DNA of 20,120 nucleotides from Desulfuromusa sp. (GCA_029934755.1 JAOZLQ010000022.1:1-20120); one strand, 5' to 3'; positions 1-8,152 are shown, counted from the first letter of the stretch. The notes: a model not told the origin generated them from the letters alone. Translations and numbers: made by a program.

Positions 1-1
1 A

Positions 2-1156
2 AATTTAGACAGCAGAAGAGGACGAAAGAAAGAAATGTTATTTACAGAAAAATTTGTTGGTAGTGTGCTGAAATATGTCGACAGCCTAAAGGATCAACTT
101 AAGGTTGAAGGTAAGGCGACGTTTGTTGACCCACATACGATTGATATCGATGGCAAATTGCGGGTCAAGGCGGATAAAATAATTCTTACTTGTGGCTCTG
201 CCCCCTATATCTCTCCAGTGTTTGAGTCCCTGCGACATGACCTTGATACCAGTGACACCATTTTTGAACTTGATGATCTGCCCAAATCTCTAGCAGTTGT
301 TGGCCTTGGGGTGATCGCTCTGGAACTGGGACAGGCATTTCACCGCCTTGGGGTTAAAACCACTCTTTATGGTCGCAGTGGTCGGATTGGTTCATTTACC
401 CATCCTGACATGCAACGCGAGGTGATGCGGACCCTGCAGCAGGAACTCAATATCATTCCTCAGGGGAACTTCACCCATGCGTGCAAGGTTGACGATGGTT
501 ACGAACTTACTTATGTTACTGGTGGCGGTGAAACCATTACCAGAACTTATGAGCGGGTGTTGCTTGCCAGTGGCAGAACTTCTTATCTACGTAGTATGAA
601 TCTTGAGAACAGTGGTCTTGTTCTTGATTCCAGAGGATTGCCACAATATGATTCTTTGACCATGCAGTGTGGTGATTCACCAGTATTTATTGCAGGGGAT
701 GCGACCGAAGACTTGCCTTTGTGGCATGAGGCTTATGTTGAAGGTCGGATTGCCGGGGAGAGCGCTCTCAATTTTCCCGTTAGGAAAGAGGGGAGGCGGA
801 CGACTTGTCTTGGCATCTATTTTACCGATCCACAAATGGCTTCTGTTGGTGCTGTTTATAGTTCATTAGATCCAGAACGAACCATAATCGGACGGGCACG
901 GATGGCGCAAGGCCCTCGCCACGAAATTTATAATGATCGTCGCGGGATGATTCAGGTCTATGTTGATAAAGATAGTGGATCCCTGCTTGGCGCAGAAATA
1001 TTTGGCCGGGGCGCTGAACATATGGCTCAGACTCTGGTGTTGGCAATTGAGCACAAAATGACCGTAGGTGAGATTTTGCTGATGCCGGTTTATCACCCTT
1101 CTTTGGAAGAGGTGATGAAGGATGCTTTAAATAAGGCATTATTTCAATTGAAGTAA
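2..1156 (+). CDS. Dihydrolipoamide dehydrogenase-type flavoprotein, 5' end outside window
   Basis: This is a pyridine nucleotide-disulfide oxidoreductase of the dihydrolipoamide dehydrogenase type, which passes electrons between a thiol/disulfide substrate and NAD(P) through FAD. The frame is open to the left edge (first full codon at base 2). The residues before the Met at 35 (..RKKE-MLFTEKFVG..) read like normal family sequence, so that Met is internal and the gene starts outside the window. The missing part, roughly 80-95 residues, should hold the FAD Rossmann motif and the redox CxxxxC pair. Visible are the NAD-binding GxGxxxxE motif (VVGLGVIALELG), the second FAD motif (FIAGDAT) and the C-terminal dimerisation domain ending in YHPSLEEVMKDAL, which keeps the His and Glu of the family's catalytic pair. 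Substrate is uncertain: it could be a true E3 subunit or one of the many Lpd-like paralogues. A weak terminator and a new promoter separate it from oleA. Confidence 0.85.
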   Translation, partial: NLDSRRGRKKEMLFTEKFVGSVLKYVDSLKDQLKVEGKATFVDPHTIDIDGKLRVKADKIILTCGSAPYISPVFESLRHDLDTSDTIFELDDLPKSLAVVGLGVIALELGQAFHRLGVKTTLYGRSGRIGSFTHPDMQREVMRTLQQELNIIPQGNFTHACKVDDGYELTYVTGGGETITRTYERVLLASGRTSYLRSMNLENSGLVLDSRGLPQYDSLTMQCGDSPVFIAGDATEDLPLWHEAYVEGRIAGESALNFPVRKEGRRTTCLGIYFTDPQMASVGAVYSSLDPERTIIGRARMAQGPRHEIYNDRRGMIQVYVDKDSGSLLGAEIFGRGAEHMAQTLVLAIEHKMTVGEILLMPVYHPSLEEVMKDALNKALFQLK

Positions 1157-1181
1157 TTAATTACAGTTTGATGGAGCACTT

Positions 1182-1199
1182 CACCTGTCAGGTGTTTTT
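1182..1199 (+). terminator. Weak terminator-like palindrome after the Lpd-like gene
   Basis: CACCTGTCAGGTG is a perfect inverted repeat followed directly by a T run (TTTTTA). The stem is short and the loop tight, so it would be a weak rho-independent terminator at best. Its position 25 nt past the stop codon fits. Confidence 0.35.
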
Positions 1200-1215
1200 A
1201 TGTTAAAAGAACGTA

Positions 1216-1243
1216 TTGACATCATTATCATTTTTGAAATAGT
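1216..1243 (+). promoter_or_regulatory. Putative sigma-70 promoter of the ole operon
   Basis: A consensus -35 box TTGACA (1216-1221) is followed after 16 bp by AATAGT (1238-1243, 4 of 6 matches to TATAAT). It lies between the Lpd-like gene and oleA. The predicted transcript start would sit only a few bases before the oleA ATG at 1256, so either the leader is very short or the true -10 differs. The spacer carries ATCATTATC, resembling half of a Fur box. Confidence 0.4.
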
Positions 1244-1255
1244 CGAAAAGAGCAG

Positions 1256-2299
1256 ATGAAATATTCGAGAGTTTATATAGAATCAGTTGGTTATGAGCTG
1301 GCGCCGATTGTTATTACTTCTGCGGAGTTGGAAAACCGGTTGCTACCAATGTACGAGGCGCTACATATTGCGCCAGGACAATTGGAAGCATTGACCGGAA
1401 TTCGTGAACGACGCTGGTGGAAGCCAAATACCCCGATTTCTTTTGGTGCTATTGCTGCTGCTAAAAAAGCATTGCAGGAACGTAATATATCATCAGATGA
1501 TATTGGTGCGGTGGTTTATGCTGGAGTCTGTCGCGAACATTTTGAGCCAGCGACAGCTTGTCAGGTCGCAGCTGCTCTTGGTGTGCAGGGGAATGCTGCT
1601 ATTTACGACACATCTAATGCTTGTCTGGGAGTTTTAAACGGAGTCCTTGATATCGCCAACCGAATTGAACTGGGACAGATTAGAGCCGGGCTGGTTGTGG
1701 CGTGCGAGAGTTCTCGCGAAATTAACGAAATCATGATTCAGCAGATGCTGGATAATCCGTCGATGTCGTTGTTTACCACCTCCTTGGCAACGTTAACAGG
1801 TGGTTCCGGAGCTGCTGCTGTATTGTTGACCGATGGGTCGTTTTCACCCTCACGTCGACCTAAGCTTCTCGGTGGGGTGAATATCGCTGAGCCCCAATAT
1901 CACAGGCTTTGTCGTTGGGGGATCAATACTGAATCACCAGAGAACCATGTTCCATATATGCAGACTGATGCTGTTGCAGTGATGAAACACGGAGTTGAAC
2001 TGGGTAAACGCACTTGGGATGCCTTTTCTCGTGAAGTTGGGATCACTGCAGAGCGGATTGATAAGGTTATCTGCCATCAAGTGGGTGAGGCACATCAAAA
2101 GTTGATTTTGCAGACCATTGGGGTTGATCCGGTAAAAGATTTTCCTACCTTTGAGTTTCTTGGGAATATGGGAAGTGTGTCATTGCCGATTACCGCGGCG
2201 ATTGCCAAAGAACGTGATGAACTTCGTCCCGGTGATCTGGTCGGATTTCTCGGTATTGGCAGTGGACTCAATTGCTTGATGCTGGCAATTCAGTGGTAG
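1256..2299 (+). CDS. oleA: OleA, acyl-CoA condensing thiolase-superfamily enzyme
   Basis: OleA joins two long-chain acyl-CoAs in a non-decarboxylative Claisen condensation to a 2-alkyl-3-ketoacid, the first step of long-chain olefin synthesis in the cytosol. The 347-residue protein has the FabH-like fold signature: nucleophile Cys123 in NACLG, His274 in ICHQVGEAH, Asn304 in FLGNMGS and the C-terminal GIGSGLNC motif. Glu97 in REHFEPATA sits where Xanthomonas OleA has Glu117, the residue donated to the partner subunit's active site. That Glu and the end of the protein argue for OleA rather than FabH, and oleB, oleC and oleD following in order settle it. The ribosome binding site is poor (AAAAGAG very close to the ATG), but the N terminus aligns with known OleA proteins. 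Confidence 0.92.
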   Translation: MKYSRVYIESVGYELAPIVITSAELENRLLPMYEALHIAPGQLEALTGIRERRWWKPNTPISFGAIAAAKKALQERNISSDDIGAVVYAGVCREHFEPATACQVAAALGVQGNAAIYDTSNACLGVLNGVLDIANRIELGQIRAGLVVACESSREINEIMIQQMLDNPSMSLFTTSLATLTGGSGAAAVLLTDGSFSPSRRPKLLGGVNIAEPQYHRLCRWGINTESPENHVPYMQTDAVAVMKHGVELGKRTWDAFSREVGITAERIDKVICHQVGEAHQKLILQTIGVDPVKDFPTFEFLGNMGSVSLPITAAIAKERDELRPGDLVGFLGIGSGLNCLMLAIQW

Positions 2300-2323
2300 T
2301 TGTCTAACGCTCTTTTAACCCGC

Positions 2324-2360
2324 ATTTCGGGGATACGTAATGAGTATATGTCCCTGAAAT
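2324..2360 (+). promoter_or_regulatory. RNA hairpin between oleA and oleB
   Basis: In the 112-nt gap, ATTTCGGGGA (2324-2333) pairs with TCCCTGAAAT (2351-2360): ten pairs including one G-U. The loop is 17 nt and may add a TAC/GTA pairing. No T run follows directly, so it does not look like a classical terminator. It could protect the oleA message end or tune expression of the downstream genes. The rest of the gap shows no clear promoter, and oleB has no strong ribosome binding site. Confidence 0.4.
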
Positions 2361-2411
2361 ACTCTTCCCTTGGATTTTTTCTTAGCCATCCGTGGGCGAT
2401 GACTGAATATT

Positions 2412-3320
2412 ATGAACTCACCTTTGTTTAAATCTGAATACCCCTTTAAAAGTCATTATTTCGACCTGAATGGATTGAAATACCATTACTTGGATGAAGG
2501 TAAGGGTGATCCGGTTGTTATGTTACATGGAAATCCTTCCTGGTCTTTTTATTATCGTCGCTTGGTAAGAGAATTACAGGGCGATTATCGTCTCATCGTT
2601 CCTGATCATATTGGCTGTGGGTTGTCGGATAAACCCGCTGATTCACAATATTCATATACCTTGGAACAGCGGGTCGATGATCTTGATGTTTTGCTGAAAA
2701 GCTTGAAGCTGAAGAAAAAAATTACCTTGGTTGTTCACGATTGGGGTGGAATGATTGGGATGGCTTGGGCGACTCGTCACCCTGAAAAAGTAGCCCGACT
2801 GGTTGTTCTGAATACAGCAGCATTCCATTTGCCTGCCACGAAAAAATTCCCGCTGGCTCTTAAAATCTGTCGTGATACCCAATTAGGTACTTTTCTGGTG
2901 CAGGGTTTCAATTTGTTTGCCCGTGGGGCGGCACTAGTTGGTTGTAAACGTAATCCGATGTCTGCAGAATTGCGTAAGATCTATTGCAGCCCTTACGATA
3001 ACTGGCAGCACCGTGTTGCCACGCTTCGCTTTGTTCAGGATATACCATTGCAACCAGGTGATGTTGGTTACGATTTAATAAGCCAGATCGATCTGGGTCT
3101 GTCACAATTTGCCGATGTGCCAATGTGTATCTGTTGGGGTGAAAAGGATTTTGTATTTGATCGCAACTTTCTCGCTGAATGGAAAACCCGATTTCCCAAG
3201 GCAGAGGTTCATTCGTTTGCCGACTGTGGTCATTATATTCTGGAAGATGCCAAGAAGGAAGTTATCCCGATAATAAGAAATTTTTTACAGGACAATTCTC
3301 TATTAGTATCAGGGCGGTAA
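2412..3320 (+). CDS. oleB: OleB, beta-lactone decarboxylase (alpha/beta-hydrolase)
   Basis: OleB is a haloalkane-dehalogenase-like alpha/beta-hydrolase that decarboxylates the beta-lactone made by OleC to the final cis-alkene. The 302-residue protein shows the oxyanion motif HGNP (39-42), nucleophile Asp110 in VVHDWGG, a catalytic acid in WGEKDFVFD (Asp246 or Asp250) and His274 in FADCGHYILED. An Asp nucleophile rather than Ser is the mark of the dehalogenase/OleB branch. On its own the protein could be called haloalkane dehalogenase; its place between oleA and oleC decides. It is a separate protein here, not the OleB-OleC fusion found in some actinobacteria. The ATG at 2412 fits the family N terminus; the ATG at 2399 is in another frame and stops soon. 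Its stop is 3 nt before oleC. Confidence 0.92.
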   Translation: MNSPLFKSEYPFKSHYFDLNGLKYHYLDEGKGDPVVMLHGNPSWSFYYRRLVRELQGDYRLIVPDHIGCGLSDKPADSQYSYTLEQRVDDLDVLLKSLKLKKKITLVVHDWGGMIGMAWATRHPEKVARLVVLNTAAFHLPATKKFPLALKICRDTQLGTFLVQGFNLFARGAALVGCKRNPMSAELRKIYCSPYDNWQHRVATLRFVQDIPLQPGDVGYDLISQIDLGLSQFADVPMCICWGEKDFVFDRNFLAEWKTRFPKAEVHSFADCGHYILEDAKKEVIPIIRNFLQDNSLLVSGR

Positions 3321-3323
3321 TTT

Positions 3324-4991
3324 ATGTCCGGATCTCAGAATTATAACATCGCCGCCCATTTGCCCGCTATGGCGACGAAACAACCCGCCACGGCAGCAGT
3401 TCACTTCCCCTACAAACGGGATAAAGAAAAGCAATCCCTCTATCAGACTTATACTTATGCCGAGCTTGATCAACAGAGCAATCGGATTGCCGCAGGTTTA
3501 GAGTCGATCGGTATTGGTCGTGATGTACGTACTGTACTCATGGTCAATCCCAGTCTTGATTTCTTTGCCCTGACTTTTGCCCTTTTTAAGGTTGGTGCGG
3601 TGCCGATATTAATCGATCCGGGTATGGGAGTTAAAAATCTCAAGATCTGTCTGGCTGAAGCCGAACCAGAAGCTTTCATCGGTATACCCAAGGCACAGAT
3701 TGCCAGATTGTTACTTGGCTGGGGAAAAAAGAGTCTGAAAATAATTCTGACTGTCGGTTCACGTTGGTTCTGGGGTGGAACATCTCTGGCTAAACTGATT
3801 GAGCCGATTGCCCAGAATCATCACTATGAAACGGCCCATACTACGGCTGATGAAACTGCTGCTATATTGTTCACCAGCGGCAGTACCGGAGTTCCTAAGG
3901 GGGCAGTTTATAGCCATGGCAATTTCATCGCTCAGGTTGCGGCTTTGAGGGATATCTATCAGATCACTTCTGGAGAGATCGACTTGCCGACCTTTCCGTT
4001 ATTTGCCTTGTTTGCTCCGGCTCTGGGGATGACATCAGTTATTCCGGAGATGGATTTTACCCGTCCCGGTTCTGTTGATCCTGAAAAAATCATCGCTGCA
4101 ATCAAGCACTTCAACGTGACGACCATGTTTGGTTCCCCCGCGCTGATTCGGCGGGTTGGTTTGTATGGTGAAAAACACAGTGTTCAATTGCCATCTTTGA
4201 AAAGGGCTATCTCAGCTGGGGCACCGGTGCCGGCAGTGGTGCTGGAACGATTTGTTAAAATGGTTAACCCCGGGGTTCAAGTTTTTACTCCGTATGGTGC
4301 TACCGAATCACTTCCGGTTTGCTCTATAGGCAGTGAGGAAATTCTCCAGAATACCCGGTTTGCCACCGATCAGGGAGAGGGAGTCTGTGTCGGTTTTCCG
4401 GTTCCAAGTATTCAACTTGAAATTATTCGGATTAATGACCATACAATTTCTATTTGGCAGGATGATTTGAAGGTTACCGAGGGAGAAATCGGTGAAATTG
4501 TGGTTAAAGGTCCACAGGTAACCCGCAATTATTTCAATCGTGCAGAATCGACCCGGTTGGCAAAAATCGCTGTTTCTGGCGGTGACGATTTTTTTCACCG
4601 TATGGGAGATCTCGGCTATCGGGATGAACAAGGACGAATCTGGTTTTGTGGACGTAAGGCGCATCGGGTCATAACTCCGTTGGGAACTCTGTTTACTATC
4701 CCTTGTGAAGCGATATTCAATACCCATACTAAAATTTTTAGGTCGGCATTGGTTGGTATCGGTCCCGTAGCTGAGCAACAGCCTGTTGTTTGTGTAGAAT
4801 TGGAAGAAAGTCTCAATCAACAAGAGCAGAAACAACTTATTGCTGAATTGGGAAATATCGCTCAGTCCCATGATATGACAAAAAACATTCATCATTTTTT
4901 GATTCACCCTTCTTTCCCTGTTGACATAAGACACAACGCGAAAATTTTTCGGGAAAAACTTGCAGTCTGGGTTCAGGAGCAATTGCGATGA
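3324..4991 (+). CDS. oleC: OleC, beta-lactone synthetase (ANL superfamily)
   Basis: OleC uses ATP to close a 2-alkyl-3-hydroxyacid into a cis-beta-lactone. It was formerly annotated as an AMP-dependent acyl-CoA ligase. The 555-residue protein carries the ANL motifs: phosphate loop TSGSTGVPKG (184-193), YGATE (324-328), MGDLGYRDEQGRIWFCGR (427-444) and the C-terminal lysine Lys540 in DIRHNAKIFREKL. The start has a GGCGG-type ribosome site reaching into the end of oleB, and the genes are 3 nt apart. The end overlaps the oleD start by 4 nt (ATGA), so translation of oleC and oleD is probably coupled. Confidence 0.92.
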   Translation: MSGSQNYNIAAHLPAMATKQPATAAVHFPYKRDKEKQSLYQTYTYAELDQQSNRIAAGLESIGIGRDVRTVLMVNPSLDFFALTFALFKVGAVPILIDPGMGVKNLKICLAEAEPEAFIGIPKAQIARLLLGWGKKSLKIILTVGSRWFWGGTSLAKLIEPIAQNHHYETAHTTADETAAILFTSGSTGVPKGAVYSHGNFIAQVAALRDIYQITSGEIDLPTFPLFALFAPALGMTSVIPEMDFTRPGSVDPEKIIAAIKHFNVTTMFGSPALIRRVGLYGEKHSVQLPSLKRAISAGAPVPAVVLERFVKMVNPGVQVFTPYGATESLPVCSIGSEEILQNTRFATDQGEGVCVGFPVPSIQLEIIRINDHTISIWQDDLKVTEGEIGEIVVKGPQVTRNYFNRAESTRLAKIAVSGGDDFFHRMGDLGYRDEQGRIWFCGRKAHRVITPLGTLFTIPCEAIFNTHTKIFRSALVGIGPVAEQQPVVCVELEESLNQQEQKQLIAELGNIAQSHDMTKNIHHFLIHPSFPVDIRHNAKIFREKLAVWVQEQLR

Positions 4992-5980
4992 GGGTTCTTG
5001 TTACAGGTGGTGGTGGCTTCCTAGGGAAGGCGATTGTTAAATTGCTGTTGAAGCAGGGGAAAGAGGTCTGTTCTTTTTCACGAAATATCTACCCTCAGTT
5101 AACTGAGCTTGGCGTTGAGCAGTTTGTGGGAGATATAGAGGATCTTTCCGCAGTCATTAAAGCAACTGATGGATGTGATTTAGTCTATCATGTTGCTGCT
5201 AAAGCTGGAGTATGGGGTAGCTACGAAGAATTTTATCAGCCTAATGTTGTTGGTACGAGAAATATTATACAGGCTTGTCGGCATTGTAATATTTCCAAGC
5301 TGGTCTATACCAGTTCCCCTAGCGTCGTTTTTGATGGATCTGACATGGAAGGGATCGATGAATCGGCCCCTTATCCAGATCATTATCTTTCCGCTTATCC
5401 TCAGACCAAAGCTGAAGCTGAACAACTTGTTCTTGCTGCGAACGATACTTCCCTGGCAACCGTTGCGCTGCGACCACACCTGATATGGGGGCCGGAGGAT
5501 AATCATCTGGTGCCGCGAATTCTGGAGCGTGGCAGGGCTGGGAAATTGCGTCAAATTGGAAATCGTCCTTGTCTGGTCGATACTGTTTATATTGATAATG
5601 CTGCTGCAGCTCATGTTCTGGCTGCTGAAAAACTTTCGCTTGGATCAGTGGTTGCGGGGAAAGTTTATTTTGTCTCCAATGATGAACCATTGCCGTTATG
5701 GGATATTATTAACCGTATTCTTGCCGCCGGTGGACTTCCTGCCGTAGAAAAATCAATCTCCCCTCGAGTTGCTTTCATGGCCGGTTTTTTGTTGGAAGCT
5801 TTTTATCGCCTGTTCAGATTGTCCGGTGAACCACGGATGACCCGGTTCGTAGCAAAAGAGCTATCAACGATACATTGGTTTAATCTTTCTGCTGCCAGGC
5901 AAGACTTCGACTATCAGCCAAAGGTTTCCATTGAAGAGGGCCTCAGCCGTTTACAACATTGGTTGCAACAAGGACATTGA
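4988..5980 (+). CDS. oleD: OleD, NAD(P)H-dependent 2-alkyl-3-ketoacid reductase
   Basis: OleD reduces the 2-alkyl-3-ketoacid from OleA to the hydroxyacid used by OleC. The 330-residue protein belongs to the extended short-chain dehydrogenase/3-beta-HSD family: N-terminal nucleotide motif VTGGGGFLG (5-13), catalytic Ser in YTSSPSVVF (near 110) and YPQTK (Tyr137, Lys141). Similar proteins are often named NAD-dependent epimerase or sterol dehydrogenase; the ole context makes OleD the right call. AGGAG at 4975-4979 lies 8 nt before the ATG, inside oleC. Confidence 0.92.
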   Translation: MRVLVTGGGGFLGKAIVKLLLKQGKEVCSFSRNIYPQLTELGVEQFVGDIEDLSAVIKATDGCDLVYHVAAKAGVWGSYEEFYQPNVVGTRNIIQACRHCNISKLVYTSSPSVVFDGSDMEGIDESAPYPDHYLSAYPQTKAEAEQLVLAANDTSLATVALRPHLIWGPEDNHLVPRILERGRAGKLRQIGNRPCLVDTVYIDNAAAAHVLAAEKLSLGSVVAGKVYFVSNDEPLPLWDIINRILAAGGLPAVEKSISPRVAFMAGFLLEAFYRLFRLSGEPRMTRFVAKELSTIHWFNLSAARQDFDYQPKVSIEEGLSRLQHWLQQGH

Positions 5981-5981
5981 T

Positions 5982-6677
5982 ATGAATACTGATGTGACGA
6001 CCTGGCAATCGGCACCGCAGACATTGACCTTGCGACCTGGGGAATTGCATCTCTGGCGCTTTAAATTAACTTGTACACCGGAGAAGAATAGTAAGCGACA
6101 AAGCATATTATCTGCTGATGAGTTAGTTAGGGCAAAGCGGTTGCTTGATCCGCAGAAAAGGCAACATTTTATTTCGGCAAGAAAACATTTACGTCAACTT
6201 CTGGGACAATATCTCCAATTAGCACCCAATCTTATCCAGTTTCGTTATAATAAAAACGGAAAACCATTTCTGGCCGCACAACATGATTCTCATCTCTTTT
6301 TCAATTTATCACATTCAGGCTCTTGGGCTGTTATTGCAGTTACTGCTGATTTTGATGTGGGGATTGATATCGAAAAAATTGATTCTTCTCTCGATTTTCA
6401 ACAACTGGCAACTCGTTATTTTGACTTGACCGAAAGAAATTATCTGGCAGAATTTTCACCAATCCGACAGCGACGGGGATTCTACCGTTTCTGGACACGC
6501 AGAGAAGCTTTTTTGAAAATGGTGGGGTCAGGTTTCAGTGCGTTGAATCCGGATGAACAATTAATAAAAACATCAAATCACTTTTACCCGAGAAGTCTGT
6601 TTCTGGCTCCTGACTATGTTGCCACTGTTGCAACAATCTCAAAAAATATATCGATTATCAAATTTGATTTATCTTAA
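5982..6677 (+). CDS. Sfp-type 4'-phosphopantetheinyl transferase
   Basis: This enzyme transfers the 4'-phosphopantetheine arm of CoA to a serine of acyl or peptidyl carrier proteins. The 231-residue protein has the Sfp/AcpT2 hallmarks: NLSHSGSWAVIAV (108-120), GIDIE (127-131, Mg-binding Asp129 and Glu131) and WTRREAFLKMVGSG (171-184). The canonical WxxKEAxxK motif has Arg for the first Lys here. The ATG at 5982 is chosen because AAGGA (5970-5974) lies 7 nt upstream and the gene then starts 1 nt after the oleD stop; an upstream in-frame ATG at 5931 lies inside oleD. No carrier protein is encoded in the window. The position suggests co-transcription with the ole genes, possibly to activate the synthase that makes the acyl chains used by OleA; that link is inference. 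Confidence 0.88.
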   Translation: MNTDVTTWQSAPQTLTLRPGELHLWRFKLTCTPEKNSKRQSILSADELVRAKRLLDPQKRQHFISARKHLRQLLGQYLQLAPNLIQFRYNKNGKPFLAAQHDSHLFFNLSHSGSWAVIAVTADFDVGIDIEKIDSSLDFQQLATRYFDLTERNYLAEFSPIRQRRGFYRFWTRREAFLKMVGSGFSALNPDEQLIKTSNHFYPRSLFLAPDYVATVATISKNISIIKFDLS

Positions 6678-6744
6678 TAGCAGATGCGTCAGACAGTCTC
6701 TGTGCTATTCTTAAAGTACGAATCTATTAATGGAGTAGATATCT

Positions 6745-8124
6745 ATGCAAAAAAAGCTGCTGCTTGCATCTGGCTGTGTTCTTCTGCTAGCGGGATGGTT
6801 CAGTGCTTTTTTACTGAACAGTATTCCTCAAAATGGGAATTTATATATTCTTGGACCGACTTTGTTGTTGGGTGTCGGTATGGGAGTTACACACAAAACC
6901 GTTGGTGGTAAGCTGACAGCGCTAACTTTGGCATTCACAGCGTTGATAGCTTTATTGTTCATGAATCAGCTATACCCCGGGCGCAGTGTCAGTATCTCTG
7001 CATTTAAACAACGCATGCGTGATAGTGGTCAAACAGGGGAAACTATCCCAATTATTATCAGGGATTCTGATCGCAATGATGTCTTTGCAAAAGAACGTTT
7101 TCTGGAATCTTTTGCTGACGTAGAAGTTCATCTATTTGCCAAACTACCTGGTCCGGCGCGAATGATGACTTTTGATCCTGCTGGAAACCTGTATGTCACA
7201 CTTCCAAAACTTGGCGCCATTTATCAACTGAGTGATACTGATCACGATGGTCATGCTGACAAATCAATTCTATATCACGTCGGCATGGAGCGTCCCCATG
7301 GGCTGCTGTGGAATGATGGGAAACTGTATGTTGCTGAAACCTCACAGCTTTTGGAGTTGAAGGATACTGATCACGACAATCAGGTGGATCAGGTAAGGAT
7401 TGTTCTAGAAGGGTTGCCGGATGATGGCGGTCATTGGACCCGGTCTCTTGCACTGGGAAATGATGGTTTTATCTATCTGTCTGTTGGCTCTCGTTGTAAC
7501 GCTTGTGAAGAAGATAATCCAATGCGTGCAACTGTTCTGAAGATCAACCCTGAGACAGGAGAATCTTTGATCTTTGCTCGAGGTTTGAGAAATAGTGTTG
7601 GTTTAACTTTTTCTCCCGATGGACAAACCCTCTGGGGGAGTGACAATGGTCGTGATCAGTTAGGAGATGATCTGCCTCCTGATGAAATCAACCAGATTTT
7701 GGCTGGTGAAAATTATGGCTGGCCTGACTGTTATGGACAACAAATTCCTGATCCAGAACTTGGTTCTTCTGCACGTTGTCAAAAGACCGTTGCCAGTTCA
7801 GTGGATTTGCCAGCACACTCAGCACCTCTTGGGATCACCTTCGGTGATCGCTTAAATGCCCCAGAAGAATATCGTAACAGTCTGTATGTTGCTTTTCATG
7901 GCTCCTCGAATCGCAGTGTGCCGATTGGTTACAAACTAATCAGAATTCCTTACCAGAATCAGCAGATGAATAAAACTGGAAAAGATTTTTTGCGGGGCTG
8001 GCTGGTTAACGATAAAGTCTGGGGCCGACCGGTTGCGCCAGTGGTTGGCATTGATGGAAATCTTTATTTAAGTGATGATCACGCTCAAGCAATATATCGA
8101 ATCAGCTGGAAGCAAGAAGAGTAA
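6745..8124 (+). CDS. Membrane-anchored glucose/sorbosone dehydrogenase-type beta-propeller
   Basis: The 459-residue protein has three hydrophobic segments at the N terminus (about 5-24, 32-50 and 55-73), then a linker and a beta-propeller of the PQQ-dependent glucose/sorbosone dehydrogenase family from about 125 to the end. Family motifs include RPHGLLW, GGHWTRSLALGNDGFIYLSVGS (His230 lies in this stretch), FARGLRNSVGLTFSPDG and GENYGWPDCYG. Two Asp-rich turns (DTDHDGHAD near 164 and DTDHDNQVD near 207) look like calcium-binding loops common in this family. Cys pairs (RCNAC near 250-254, DCY near 329, RCQ near 345) would suit disulfides in an extracytoplasmic domain. TGGAG lies 9 nt before the ATG. 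It follows the transferase by 67 nt with no terminator, so it may belong to the ole transcript. Substrate and cofactor (PQQ) cannot be read from sequence. Confidence 0.75.
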   Translation: MQKKLLLASGCVLLLAGWFSAFLLNSIPQNGNLYILGPTLLLGVGMGVTHKTVGGKLTALTLAFTALIALLFMNQLYPGRSVSISAFKQRMRDSGQTGETIPIIIRDSDRNDVFAKERFLESFADVEVHLFAKLPGPARMMTFDPAGNLYVTLPKLGAIYQLSDTDHDGHADKSILYHVGMERPHGLLWNDGKLYVAETSQLLELKDTDHDNQVDQVRIVLEGLPDDGGHWTRSLALGNDGFIYLSVGSRCNACEEDNPMRATVLKINPETGESLIFARGLRNSVGLTFSPDGQTLWGSDNGRDQLGDDLPPDEINQILAGENYGWPDCYGQQIPDPELGSSARCQKTVASSVDLPAHSAPLGITFGDRLNAPEEYRNSLYVAFHGSSNRSVPIGYKLIRIPYQNQQMNKTGKDFLRGWLVNDKVWGRPVAPVVGIDGNLYLSDDHAQAIYRISWKQEE

Positions 8125-8152
8125 ATCAATAAGTTGGTATAAAGGATTTTCC

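Noticed and set aside
35..37. Met at 35 as the start of the Lpd-like gene
   Set aside because: The frame stays open to base 2 with family-like residues, and the protein would lack the FAD motif and redox cysteines; the gene is simply cut by the window edge.
4308..4982. 224-codon open frame on the minus strand inside oleC
   Set aside because: It lies fully antisense to a gene with intact ANL motifs, has no ribosome site or recognisable domain, and its residue composition is that of an antisense shadow.
5931..5981. Longer start for the phosphopantetheinyl transferase
   Set aside because: The added 17 residues lie inside oleD and lack a ribosome site; the ATG at 5982 has AAGGA at ideal spacing.
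6684..6911. Alternative small gene starting before the sugar dehydrogenase
   Set aside because: It overlaps the dehydrogenase start in another frame, has no ribosome site, and the frame at 6745 has both a good site and family sequence.
7230..7395. Repeated gatactgatcacga segments in the dehydrogenase gene as a DNA repeat
   Set aside because: They encode two similar calcium-loop-like turns (DTDHD) within one beta-propeller; protein-level repetition explains them.
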